Part shown: in pieces, positions 26,829 to 34,389 of the stretch
How the letters are laid out: each line of letters starts with the position of its first letter
Position numbering within the stretch: the first letter of the stretch is position 1
Source of the DNA: Clostridia bacterium
GTDB taxonomy: Bacteria; Bacillota; Thermoanaerobacteria; Thermoanaerobacterales; Thermoanaerobacteraceae
Assembly (NCBI GenBank): GCA_012840485.1
Contig: DULG01000062.1
Span: forward strand, 1-39,019
Length of the DNA stretch: 39,019 bases
Direction: 5' to 3'
Made by a program: the position numbers and the translations under genes
Notes under the pieces: model-generated
What the model saw: the letters and a program-made list of their open reading frames with translations, nothing else
The model's database searches: none
What the model was told of the DNA's origin: nothing

Positions 26829-27915
26829 TTCGTTCACCTCCCTCATAAAGTTCTAACAAATCAACGATAGATAAAAACCCTCCGACGTAATTTCCATTTT
26901 CTTTCTTTATGTATGGTAAAATTTTAGACCCTTGAGGTAATAAATCTTCATTGTTTGGAGGCTTTTTAGTAGTGCCAAAAATCTTATGCCTTTTTTCTGT
27001 ATCTCCTCCATTACTTTTGTCTTTTGCCCTTTCTTTTGCTTTTATTTTTATTAATTCTTTAATAACCGCTTTTAAATTTTGGTTTGAAATTTGATTGCAT
27101 AATATTTTTATATTTTTATCATTACTTCCTTGAATTTGGCTTAAATTATCAAAACTGTTGACTAATTCTAAATACTTACTCAAATCAACTCCTTCATCTT
27201 TCTTATTCTCAAAACTAAAATTAAATTTCTTATTATTTTTCCAGTCATCTTTCGTATCATTATTTTGTTTTACTTCAATAGCCTTTAACCTGCCATAACC
27301 AATGTTCCATTTACCTCCCCAGTAGCCATACTTGTCCATAAAATTTAAAAGAGGATAAAATATACTGTCTAAAATCTCTTCTTCAACTAAAAATTTAACT
27401 TCAAATATTCCATAAAAATATGGATTTGGAAAATAAAAAACAGACCAGTCCTTATCGCTTCTTTTAGAACAATCACTATTCTCCTTGACATTCTCATTTA
27501 CTTTAGAAACACAAATTCTGCCTGGTAAATTTAATTTGTTACCAAAACAATAATCATATAATGGTTTTATCTCTTTTATTTCTATTAATCCCCTCCATCC
27601 AGTTGTGCCAAATATAATAGAAGGTACAGGAATATTCATTTCTATTAAAGTCTCAATTTGCGATTTAACGTCTGTACTATTGCTTTTAAGCTTCTTTTTA
27701 AACTCATCTTGGTTAACCTCTTCCTCAAACCGTCCTTTTTTACTGTCAAAATCCTTTTTTGAGAGAATCCCCATAAAATAACAAATCACTTCAAACCAAA
27801 ACCTCAAACTTCCCATTAAAGAAGAAGGTCTAATTTTTATATTCTCCTGCCATGCATCGCCTGTCCACAATGGAGTTATTGTCTCTAAATCAACATTAAT
27901 TTCTTTTTTACTCAT
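26821..27915 (-). CDS. cmr1: Cmr1 RAMP subunit of type III effector
   Basis: This 364-residue protein starts with the plain Cmr1 pattern: INVDLETITPLWTGDA, then IRPSSLMGSLRFWFEVICYF (about 10-48). Later SIIFGTTGWRGLIEIK and NFMDKYGYWGGKWNIGYGRLK (about 195-215, the G-rich loop) complete the RAMP fold. Cmr1 lies at the crRNA 3' end and helps in target RNA capture. It is the first gene of the six-gene operon: AAGGAG lies 8 bases before the ATG and a candidate promoter lies upstream. The middle and end are Lys/Asn-rich (DKSNGGDTEKRHKIFGTT), like many RAMPs of thermophilic Firmicutes. Confidence 0.85.
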   Translation of the reverse strand: MSKKEINVDLETITPLWTGDAWQENIKIRPSSLMGSLRFWFEVICYFMGILSKKDFDSKKGRFEEEVNQDEFKKKLKSNSTDVKSQIETLIEMNIPVPSIIFGTTGWRGLIEIKEIKPLYDYCFGNKLNLPGRICVSKVNENVKENSDCSKRSDKDWSVFYFPNPYFYGIFEVKFLVEEEILDSIFYPLLNFMDKYGYWGGKWNIGYGRLKAIEVKQNNDTKDDWKNNKKFNFSFENKKDEGVDLSKYLELVNSFDNLSQIQGSNDKNIKILCNQISNQNLKAVIKELIKIKAKERAKDKSNGGDTEKRHKIFGTTKKPPNNEDLLPQGSKILPYIKKENGNYVGGFLSIVDLLELYEGGERND

Positions 27916-27976
27916 ACCAAAAACTCCTTTTTATAATAATACATCCCAACTAACTCTATACCAAAAATCTTCCTAC

Positions 27977-28005
27977 ATATAACAATATTCTACATAACTT
28001 TCCAA
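27977..28005 (-). promoter_or_regulatory. Candidate promoter of the type III CRISPR operon
   Basis: On the minus strand TTGGAA (28005-28000) and TTATAT (27982-27977) are spaced by 17 bases, about 60 bases before the cmr1 ATG. A second pair, TTGGTA-N17-TATTAT, lies closer to the gene, so the exact promoter is uncertain. Confidence 0.3.
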
Positions 28006-28039
28006 ATTCCTGCTAAGAAAATATATTTTATAAACAAAA

Positions 28040-28080
28040 ATGTCGTTGATTGGTTTAATTATCTCACCCATCAGCGACAT
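28040..28080 (-). terminator. Terminator of the mscL-side transcript
   Basis: atgtcg(t)tgat and (a)tcagcgacat form a stem of about 10 bp with one G-U pair. On the minus strand it is followed by TTTTTGTTT. It lies just after the small gene at 28102 and separates the housekeeping genes from the CRISPR operon. Confidence 0.65.
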
Positions 28081-28101
28081 TTAAATTATAAGATTTATAT
28101 A

Positions 28102-28263
28102 TTATTTATTTATGATTTTTATCCTTTCTTCATATTCTTTTTCAAACTTTTTAAGCCATTTTTCAAATCTCTTTTTAACTTCATAAGGTGCGTCTTTTTT
28201 TAATTTTAATACTTGCTTTTCGTCTAAATATTCATAAAACTCTTCTGGAATAACAGGTATCAT
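28102..28263 (-). CDS. Small hypothetical protein, 53 residues
   Basis: An open frame encodes 53 residues starting MIPVIPEEFYEYLDEKQVLK and ending ERIKIINK. It is highly charged and helical throughout (EVKKRFEKWLKKFEKEYEER), with alternating Lys/Glu patterns typical of a thermophile protein. AAGG lies four bases before the ATG, which is a modest ribosome site. It is 37 bases after mscL and just before the terminator at 28040, so it would be co-transcribed with mscL. I do not recognise a family. The codon pattern and the fit between gene and terminator favour a real gene. Confidence 0.5.
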   Translation of the reverse strand: MIPVIPEEFYEYLDEKQVLKLKKDAPYEVKKRFEKWLKKFEKEYEERIKIINK

Positions 28264-28300
28264 TTTGCCTTACTCTTTTAAATTAAAATTATGTTTTTAT

Positions 28301-28678
28301 TCATTTTTCTTTTAACACATCTAAAATTTCCCTTAAAAGTTTTACTTCCTCTGAAAGCTCAGGAGATGCTTGTGGTGTTTGTTGTTGTTGTTGTTCTTTG
28401 CGATTTTTGATTGTATTAATAGGAGCTACTACAAAAAAATATATTGCGGCAGCTATAACTATAAAGTTAATAACTGCATTTATGAAGTTGCCTATTGATA
28501 TAGGTCCGAATTTAATAGCAGAAAAGTCTGGTGCTCCAAATATTGCTCCGATTAATGGAGTTAATACATCAACAACTAAAGAATTGACAATCTTATTAAA
28601 TGCTCCACCTATTATTACAGCTACAGCTAAATCTAAAACATTTCCTCTCATAATAAATTCTTTAAATCCTTTTAACAT
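28301..28678 (-). CDS. mscL: Large-conductance mechanosensitive channel MscL
   Basis: This 125-residue membrane protein opens a wide pore under membrane tension and protects cells from osmotic downshock. The N-terminus is diagnostic: KGFKEFIMRGNVLDLAVAVI, then IGGAFNKIVNSLVVDVLTPL (TM1, the pore-lining helix). TM2 is at about 65-88 (INAVINFIVIAAAIYFFVVA), followed by a short QQQQQ linker and the C-terminal helix LSEEVKLLREILDVLKEK that bundles in the pentamer. Length and order are normal. AGAGGAG precedes the ATG. The DUF2207 gene ends 42 bases upstream. Confidence 0.97.
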   Translation of the reverse strand: MLKGFKEFIMRGNVLDLAVAVIIGGAFNKIVNSLVVDVLTPLIGAIFGAPDFSAIKFGPISIGNFINAVINFIVIAAAIYFFVVAPINTIKNRKEQQQQQTPQASPELSEEVKLLREILDVLKEK

Positions 28679-28719
28679 AATTTTCTCCTCTCTAAAATAA
28701 ATTATTGTACATTTTTATT

Positions 28720-30516
28720 CTACCTCGCTCCTCCTCCGCCACCTCCAAATCCTCCTCCACCTCCAAAGGATGAACCGGAAGAAGAGGATGGCATTACATT
28801 TTGTGAAAAACTCTGTGAAAATGCTATTAAAGAAGTGCTAAAACTATCTGCAAAATTTTTTATGTTCATTGTCCCTGCAAAAGCAGGTACATACCAGTCA
28901 ATCTCTTGGACAGGAGCATTTAGTTCTTTCATGGCTTTTAATACCTCTTTTGCCACACCTAAAGCTGTACCATATACTAAATATTTCTCCCATATGACTA
29001 AAGAAGCTGGAGGATATTGTGAAATTAATGAAAAATCCTTTAAAAACTTTTTAAAAGCATTCCATTTTAATGTAAGCAATTTTCCTTCGTAAGAATATTT
29101 TTTTATGCCAAATCTATAAATACTTGCATGTATAAGCCCGGATACAGAAATTATTATAAATAATACATTTAAAATAACAAGTAGACCATTAAAAGGCAGT
29201 GTTGCAATTACAATAATGTTTAAAAATGAATACAAAGTTATAATTAGCCATAAATATACATATTTATTTACCTCTTTGTATTTCTCAATTGTTATCCATT
29301 TATTTTCATCATACACTTTTTTCTTTACTATTTCTTCAAACTTTTCTTTAAACTCGCTAAATTTCTTTTTGTCAATATCAGATAAATAAAATTCATCTCC
29401 ATAAGTTTTGTATTCAAAAAGCAAAGCCTTTAAATCTTCACTTAAACTTTCATCTACTTCTTTATCAGTTAATACAATTTTATACTCAGGGCTTGAACCA
29501 AATAGTCCTTTCTTTGCTTCTTCTTTTATTTTTAAATATCCCCTTCTTGCCAGTTCTAATATTGATGCAATGATTGAATCAGAACCTACAGTTTCAAACT
29601 TATATACAAGCATTTCAACCCATGCAGGTGGGCAGTCTATTGGTACTTCTCTTTCATATATACCTTCATATAAAACTTCAGGCTCTTTACCATATTTTTG
29701 TTTTATCTTTGTAGATATTGACACTGCTAAACCTAAAAATACAAGAAAAAGTATTAAATAGGCCTTTTCTAAATTTTTAGATAAAATCTCCTTTTGTTCT
29801 TGACTTTTTTGCCATGCCTCTTCCTGTGCTAAAATTTTATCTCTTCCATTTTCAGATATTAATATAACATTATTAGGGTTAAAGTTTTTAATATAGCTTT
29901 TTGGAAATACAAGTCTTACCTCTACCCAATGCTTAGAAGGTATGTTTCCAGCATAAGCTATTATGCCGCTTTGGTCGTTTTTAACGCCAATTTTCCCTTC
30001 AATTTTAGGATGAAGCCAATAATTTATATCTTGTACATTAACAATTTGGGAAGGCAAATTTACTTCAACCCAAAGTGCTGGAAGACTTTTATCCCACGCG
30101 CTTCCCCAAACTTTCCAATAAAACTCTGCCACATCCTCATAGATTTTTAAGCCTTTTAAAACTTTATATTTAATCCTAAAAGTCTTTATTTCATTATTAG
30201 CTTTATATTTCCAGGTTATTTTGTACTCTTGTTTACCTTTTGCAAAGTCAAAATTAAGGGGAGTCTCTTTACCATCCTTAATTTCACTCACTGACACATC
30301 TTTTATCTCATAATCCCCTGTTGGTATGATTAACCATGCTTCAGAAAAAGAGCCATCAAACTTATAAGTTATATCATTTGTTACATCCATTTCCCCATTA
30401 TCTTGAATAAAATAATATATTTTAGCTTCTTTTAAACTATAATCTTTAGCGTATACCTCTGAAAAAGGTGTAAAAAATAAAAATAATACTGCAAATATTA
30501 AAAGGACTCTTTTCAC
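28720..30516 (-). CDS. DUF2207 membrane protein with Gly-rich tail
   Basis: This 598-residue protein has an N-terminal signal peptide (VLLIFAVLFLFFTPFSEVYA) and an extracytoplasmic beta-rich domain typical of DUF2207 (DYSLKEAKIYYFIQDNGEMD, WRYKAN-like segments such as ITWKYKANNEIKTF). Membrane segments lie at about 247-262 and in a pair around 410-455. Between them is a soluble domain with LARRGYLKIKEE, a winged-helix-like stretch common to the family. The end is GSSFGGGGGFGGGGGGAR, also a family habit. The function is unknown. I prefer the GTG at 30516 over the TTG at 30519 because GGAGG then lies 7 bases upstream. It follows the TauE gene by 14 bases and is probably in one transcript with it. 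Confidence 0.85.
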   Translation of the reverse strand: MKRVLLIFAVLFLFFTPFSEVYAKDYSLKEAKIYYFIQDNGEMDVTNDITYKFDGSFSEAWLIIPTGDYEIKDVSVSEIKDGKETPLNFDFAKGKQEYKITWKYKANNEIKTFRIKYKVLKGLKIYEDVAEFYWKVWGSAWDKSLPALWVEVNLPSQIVNVQDINYWLHPKIEGKIGVKNDQSGIIAYAGNIPSKHWVEVRLVFPKSYIKNFNPNNVILISENGRDKILAQEEAWQKSQEQKEILSKNLEKAYLILFLVFLGLAVSISTKIKQKYGKEPEVLYEGIYEREVPIDCPPAWVEMLVYKFETVGSDSIIASILELARRGYLKIKEEAKKGLFGSSPEYKIVLTDKEVDESLSEDLKALLFEYKTYGDEFYLSDIDKKKFSEFKEKFEEIVKKKVYDENKWITIEKYKEVNKYVYLWLIITLYSFLNIIVIATLPFNGLLVILNVLFIIISVSGLIHASIYRFGIKKYSYEGKLLTLKWNAFKKFLKDFSLISQYPPASLVIWEKYLVYGTALGVAKEVLKAMKELNAPVQEIDWYVPAFAGTMNIKNFADSFSTSLIAFSQSFSQNVMPSSSSGSSFGGGGGFGGGGGGAR

Positions 30517-30532
30517 CAAACCACCTCCAAAA

Positions 30533-31288
30533 TTACATTCCTCTCACCCAAAAAATCAGTGCCAAAATGATTCCCCATAAAACTACAAAATTCTTTACTT
30601 TTCTGCTGTCAAATCTTTGAGACATTATAGCCCCTAAATATCCTCCCAATGCAAATCCTATCATGAGAATAAAAGCAAAAGGCCATACTACTTTTCCACT
30701 AAAGAGTAAAATTAAACCGGAAGTGACATTTATAAAAAGTGAAAGAAGGTTTTTTATACCATTTGCTGTGTGTATATCGGTAATACCTGCAATTCCTAAA
30801 GTGGCAAGCATTAAAATGCCTATACCTGCTGCGAAGTATCCGCCGTATAAAGAAGTAAGAAATTGAAGTATAAAAACTATTACTAAAGAGCTTTTTCTTT
30901 CACCTCTATCTCCATTTAAATTAAATTTATGTATTATGTCATTTAATGCTAAAACCACAGTAGCGAACAAAACTAAAAAAGGCACAATAAAATCAAAGAC
31001 TTTGTGAGGAGTTATCATAAGAAGATAAGCTCCTAAGATACCCCCAAGTAAAGAAGGCAATGTCAGAAACCTTAAAAGCTCTTTCGTCTGATACAGTCTT
31101 TCTTTAAATGCCCATGCACCTGTGACAGAACCAGTCCAAAGAGCAACAGTATTTGTTATATTGGCAGATAGAGGATTTATTCCAACCCATACAAGAGCAG
31201 GAAAGGTTATTAAAGTACCCCCTCCTGCTATTGCATTAGTAGCTCCTGCTAGGGTAGATGCTACTAAAACTATGATGTAATACTCCAT
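30533..31288 (-). CDS. TauE/SafE-family anion permease
   Basis: This 251-residue integral membrane protein has about seven to eight hydrophobic helices. The first repeat shows ASTLAGATNAIAGGGTLITF then PALVWVGINPLSANITNTVA, the TauE/SafE signature. The second repeat carries YGGYFAAGIGILMLATLGIA. Family members move sulphur-containing organic or inorganic anions, or related compounds, across the membrane; the substrate here is not known. Its ATG shares one base with the TGA of the nitroreductase gene (TGATG), so the two are translationally coupled. Confidence 0.88.
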   Translation of the reverse strand: MEYYIIVLVASTLAGATNAIAGGGTLITFPALVWVGINPLSANITNTVALWTGSVTGAWAFKERLYQTKELLRFLTLPSLLGGILGAYLLMITPHKVFDFIVPFLVLFATVVLALNDIIHKFNLNGDRGERKSSLVIVFILQFLTSLYGGYFAAGIGILMLATLGIAGITDIHTANGIKNLLSLFINVTSGLILLFSGKVVWPFAFILMIGFALGGYLGAIMSQRFDSRKVKNFVVLWGIILALIFWVRGM

Positions 31289-31908
31289 CAGATAATCTCC
31301 CCAAATTCTTCAAATTTAAATCTATAGGCTCTTGGCAGTAACTCTTTACTCGGGTCCTTGTAACCTATCGCTATTATCATGGGAACTATTTTTTCCGCAT
31401 CTATTCCTAAAAATTCCTTCATCTTTTCCTCGTTAAAACCATCCATAGGATGAGTTTCAAGGCCATAAACTCTTGCAACTATCATTATATTCATTGCAAA
31501 AAGTGCAGTATCTCTTATGGACTTTCTTTTAGCTTGCTCCATGTCTTTCCACACTTCAAGGACCCTTTCTTTTGCTGATTCTCTCCTTTCTTTTTGCATA
31601 TACCCCAGTTCTACAGAACTGTCTAAAACTCTGTCTATATGTTCAAAAGCTGCTTTTGGATTTGCTATTAAGACAATTACAGCCGATGCATCTTCCACTT
31701 TTTGTTGGTTAAAACAGATTTCTTTGAGAATTTTCTTTTTTTCTTTGTCCTTTACAACTATGACCTCCCAAGGCTGAAGATTATTAGCTGAAGGCGCTGT
31801 AGCAGCTACCTCAAGGACTTCTCTTATAAGGTCATCGGATATTTCTTTTGTCGTGTCAAAAAATGTGATAGACCTTCTCTCTGTTATAAGTTTCTGGCAT
31901 TCTTTCAT
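31288..31908 (-). CDS. Nitroreductase-family flavoprotein
   Basis: This 206-residue protein has the FMN-binding nitroreductase pattern. It starts ITERRSITFFDTTKEISDDL, with the Arg-Arg-Ser that contacts FMN. LEVAATAPSANNLQPWEVIV is the second FMN contact, and MIIAIGYKDP near the end is the usual closing motif. Such enzymes use NAD(P)H to reduce nitro compounds, quinones or other electron-poor substrates; the natural substrate is unknown. AAAGGAGAG precedes the ATG. It is first in a transcript with the TauE permease and the DUF2207 protein, and is divergent from the sigma factor gene. Confidence 0.9.
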   Translation of the reverse strand: MKECQKLITERRSITFFDTTKEISDDLIREVLEVAATAPSANNLQPWEVIVVKDKEKKKILKEICFNQQKVEDASAVIVLIANPKAAFEHIDRVLDSSVELGYMQKERRESAKERVLEVWKDMEQAKRKSIRDTALFAMNIMIVARVYGLETHPMDGFNEEKMKEFLGIDAEKIVPMIIAIGYKDPSKELLPRAYRFKFEEFGEII

Positions 31909-32044
31909 ACTTATACACTCTCCTTTTTTAATCCAGAATTACAAAGGTAACCTAAAATTGGTATGCCCAGTTTTTAAAAAATGCCGATAATAGATTTATA
32001 TTCTCCATAAAAGTATGAAATCCTTCCTGCCTTTTTGAAAAAAG

Positions 32045-32073
32045 ATTTAGAACAAACTCTTTTGAGTTATAAT
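32045..32073 (+). promoter_or_regulatory. Candidate promoter before the first sigma gene
   Basis: TATAAT at 32068-32073 has a weak -35 match (TTTAGA, 32046-32051) 16 bases upstream and lies about 100 bases before the sigma gene. The rest of the divergent spacer (31909-32175) is AT-rich, and I see no other clear signal. Confidence 0.3.
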
Positions 32074-32175
32074 CGAAATAACAACAAATTTTTGCATATT
32101 TCATATTTTTAATTTGTTTACTTTTTCATCCCCCAAACGTCTTTATTAATGAAAAGTCATAAGGAGGAGGAGTTA

Positions 32176-32640
32176 ATGTGGCAGGATTTGTACAAAGCTG
32201 CATTCTATTATTTACTTAAATTGGGTGTACCACAGGCTGACGCTGAAGACATAGCCCAAGAAGCTCTGCTTTCCACATACTTGAATTTAGACGGCATTCA
32301 AGAGGGAAAATTAAAAGCTTATGTTTTGACTGCGGCGCGAAACAAATACACTGATTATCTGCGCAAAACCAAAAAAGATGTGACAGTTTCTATTATAAAT
32401 GTCTTTCCTCAAAGTACCTTTTCAGAGTTTCAACAGATTGAAAATAAAGAAGTAATAAAAAAAGCAGTTAATAGGCTTACTCTCAATGAGCAAAAGCTCT
32501 TTTACCTTAAATTCATATTAGAAATGTCAAATGAAGAAATTTCCTCTTACTTAAAAACCAATTCCAATACAGTAAAGACAATGGTATGGAGACTAAGAAA
32601 AAAATTAAAAGAATATTTAAAAGAGGAGGAGAAAAGTTAA
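32176..32640 (+). CDS. ECF-type RNA polymerase sigma factor (first module)
   Basis: This 154-residue protein is a two-domain sigma-70 factor. Region 2 reads GVPQADAEDIAQEALLSTYL then KLKAYVLTAARNKYTDYLRK (about 20-65). Region 4, a helix-turn-helix, is RLTLNEQKLFYLKFILEMSN then EEISSYLKTNSNTVKTMVWR. The ATG at 32176 is chosen because AAGGAGGAGG lies just upstream; an in-frame ATG at 32149 would place that site inside the gene. The stop abuts the ATG of the next gene, a membrane anti-sigma factor, which is the usual arrangement. The signal it answers is not evident; the partner resembles the SigM regulator YhdL family in the domains it carries. Confidence 0.85.
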   Translation: MWQDLYKAAFYYLLKLGVPQADAEDIAQEALLSTYLNLDGIQEGKLKAYVLTAARNKYTDYLRKTKKDVTVSIINVFPQSTFSEFQQIENKEVIKKAVNRLTLNEQKLFYLKFILEMSNEEISSYLKTNSNTVKTMVWRLRKKLKEYLKEEEKS

Positions 32641-33552
32641 ATGGGATCAGGTTTAAATAAGCCAATAGGCGATATACCTTTTGACGAAAAAGCTTTTTTG
32701 CGCAAAGCTCGTTTTAAAAGCATACTTCGCATAATAATAATTTCTTTAATTATCGCCATAGGTGTTTTTGTATTAACCATCATAATTTCTGAAATGATGC
32801 TGCAGAATCAAGAAAACCGCATAAATAGCTTTTATCCGGATATTGTTAAATTTACAGAACCTAATACCTTCGCAATTTCAGGAGAAAGTTATAATGTCAG
32901 GCTATTCGGGCGGCAAAAAGAATATTATCTTTTAAGGTTAATAGGAAATAAGCCTTATCCTGCCGGAATAGTCACAGTTGATTTTGATATCTGGGGAGGA
33001 GAGCAATTTAAAGGAGACAAATCTTTAGCCATACCAGAAGGTACAAAAGAGTACCTTGCTCCTTATGCCGTGCCAAAATTAAAATTTTACAATCCCGCAG
33101 TAAAATACGATAAAGTTATAAGAGAGTTTGATGTACTAAAAAATATACCTAACGATAATCTCGTTGAAATGGCTTTATCTTTTGACAGGCCTTTAACCCT
33201 CAGCGAAATTAAAACTATTATACCTGAGGATTTAAAGTTAATGTGGGGTGCTGTTTTGGTTTTTGAAGAAAACGACTATAAAGAAAAAAACTATCTTGCA
33301 GAAAGATTGGTGGGAAACCCCTATATTGACAGCCGTGATGGCGAAAAAGAATTTTTAAAAGAACTGGAACAACTCAGTAATTTGCAAAGTTATTCTTCGA
33401 CAAATCTAAAAAGAACAGTAAGTTTTTTAAAGGAAAAGGGCATAAAATACTACGGAGTTGTAGTAGTGGGACATCCTGAATCCTTACAAAAGTTGTCCTC
33501 TAATTCAATTATAAGGGGAGCAGTTTTAGGTATAGTTACAACTCCTTATTAA
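32641..33552 (+). CDS. Membrane anti-sigma factor (Sigma_reg_N/C type)
   Basis: This 303-residue protein has a short cytoplasmic N-terminus (FDEKAFLRKARFKSILR, about 15-31, the sigma-binding part by analogy). One transmembrane helix follows at about 32-52 (IIIISLIIAIGVFVLTIIIS). A large extracytoplasmic domain of the Sigma_reg_C type follows, with VEMALSFDRPLTLSEIKTII and YYGVVVVGHPESLQKLSSN. It should hold the preceding sigma factor at the membrane until a signal releases it. GAGGAGGAG precedes the ATG, which directly follows the sigma stop codon. A long hairpin lies 80 bases downstream. Confidence 0.82.
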   Translation: MGSGLNKPIGDIPFDEKAFLRKARFKSILRIIIISLIIAIGVFVLTIIISEMMLQNQENRINSFYPDIVKFTEPNTFAISGESYNVRLFGRQKEYYLLRLIGNKPYPAGIVTVDFDIWGGEQFKGDKSLAIPEGTKEYLAPYAVPKLKFYNPAVKYDKVIREFDVLKNIPNDNLVEMALSFDRPLTLSEIKTIIPEDLKLMWGAVLVFEENDYKEKNYLAERLVGNPYIDSRDGEKEFLKELEQLSNLQSYSSTNLKRTVSFLKEKGIKYYGVVVVGHPESLQKLSSNSIIRGAVLGIVTTPY

Positions 33553-33631
33553 CTCAATCGAGTACATCCTTTTCCTTAAACCATCGCATACCTGCGAAAG
33601 TTAATATAACAAAAATCAAAGGTCCTGCTAC

Positions 33632-33680
33632 AAAGGGAAAAAGGCGGTTGTTCTATTATATCACCGCCTGTTTTCCCTTT
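33632..33680 (+). terminator. Terminator after the first sigma/anti-sigma pair
   Basis: aaagggaaaaaggcggt and accgcctgttttcccttt form an almost perfect stem of about 17 bp around the loop tgttctattatatc. The inner core aggcggt/accgcct (33642-33648, 33663-33669) followed by GTTTTCCCTTTT works as an intrinsic terminator. Confidence 0.7.
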
Positions 33681-33722
33681 TCTAGTGACTCAATTATATA
33701 ATGGCTTTTCTTGTACTATAAG

Positions 33723-33750
33723 GGAACTTTTTATCAATTTTCCCCTCTTA
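33723..33750 (+). promoter_or_regulatory. Putative ECF promoter of the second sigma operon
   Basis: GGAACTT (33723-33729), 16 bases, TCTTA (33746-33750). The GGAAC -35 core is the classic ECF type. The same layout, GGAACAT-N16-TCTAA, lies before the serpin. A start of transcription near 33757 leaves room for GAAGAGGTGA and the TTG start at 33790. Confidence 0.5.
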
Positions 33751-33789
33751 TATAGTAGAGGGAGCTCCCAAAGAAGAGGTGACAACACA

Positions 33790-34389
33790 TTGGATATAAC
33801 AGATGTTATTAAAAAAGTACAAAAAGGCGATTTTGAAGCTTTTGAATATCTCATGAAATCGCAGGGCCCAAAAGCATTGAAAACCGCATATCTTATCACA
33901 GGCAAAAAACATATAGCTGAAGAATGTGTGCAAGAAGCATTCCTTCAGTGTTACAAGAAAATTTACCAGCTTAAAAACCCTCAAGTATTTGAAAGCTGGT
34001 TTTATAGGATTTTAACTAGGATATGCTGGGGCACTATCTCAAAAAACAAAAACAATGTTTCATTGGAAGCTTTGAAAGAAGCAGGACAAGACTTTCACTC
34101 AGAAAAGGACAATACAGAAGAAATTTATGAAGAAAAAGAGCTAAAAAAGCTTCTCATTTACAACCTGTATACATTAGACCCTCACTACCGCACAATAATA
34201 ATTCTAAAATTTTATCAAGACCTTTCAATAAAAGAAATTGCAAGAATAATGGGATTGCCTGAAGGAACTGTAAAATCCCGACTTCACAGGGGGATAAAAA
34301 AATTAGAAGAAAAGCTAAAAGGCGTCCCTTTAAACACCTACAGGCCTGTAGGTAATCCTCAATTGCAAGGAGGAATTAAGGATGAATAA
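33790..34389 (+). CDS. ECF-type RNA polymerase sigma factor (second module)
   Basis: This 199-residue protein has sigma region 2 at about 10-80 (DFEAFEYLMKSQGPKALKTA, then ECVQEAFLQCYKKIYQLKNP, then FESWFYRILTR) and region 4 at about 115-165 (DPHYRTIIILKFYQDLSIKE, then IARIMGLPEGTVKSRLHRGI). It fits SigV/SigW/SigM-like ECF factors. I take the TTG at 33790, with AGAGGTGA upstream, as the start. An open extension to 33685 would span the putative promoter and has no ribosome site. The stop overlaps the start of the next gene by 8 bases (ATGAATAA), so the anti-sigma-like protein is translationally coupled. The matching promoter pattern suggests autoregulation. Confidence 0.85.
   Translation: MDITDVIKKVQKGDFEAFEYLMKSQGPKALKTAYLITGKKHIAEECVQEAFLQCYKKIYQLKNPQVFESWFYRILTRICWGTISKNKNNVSLEALKEAGQDFHSEKDNTEEIYEEKELKKLLIYNLYTLDPHYRTIIILKFYQDLSIKEIARIMGLPEGTVKSRLHRGIKKLEEKLKGVPLNTYRPVGNPQLQGGIKDE

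Noticed and set aside
27916-28300. A CRISPR array upstream of cmr1
   Set aside because: I found no regularly spaced direct repeats. The stretch contains a promoter-like region, one hairpin terminator and a small gene.
32137-32140. CGTC before the first sigma gene as an ECF -10 box
   Set aside because: No AAC-type -35 box lies 16 to 17 bases upstream, so the match is not supported.
33685-33789. N-terminal extension of the second ECF sigma factor (35 extra residues)
   Set aside because: The extension has no ribosome site, does not resemble sigma region 2, and covers the putative ECF promoter. The TTG at 33790 with AGAGGTGA upstream is better.
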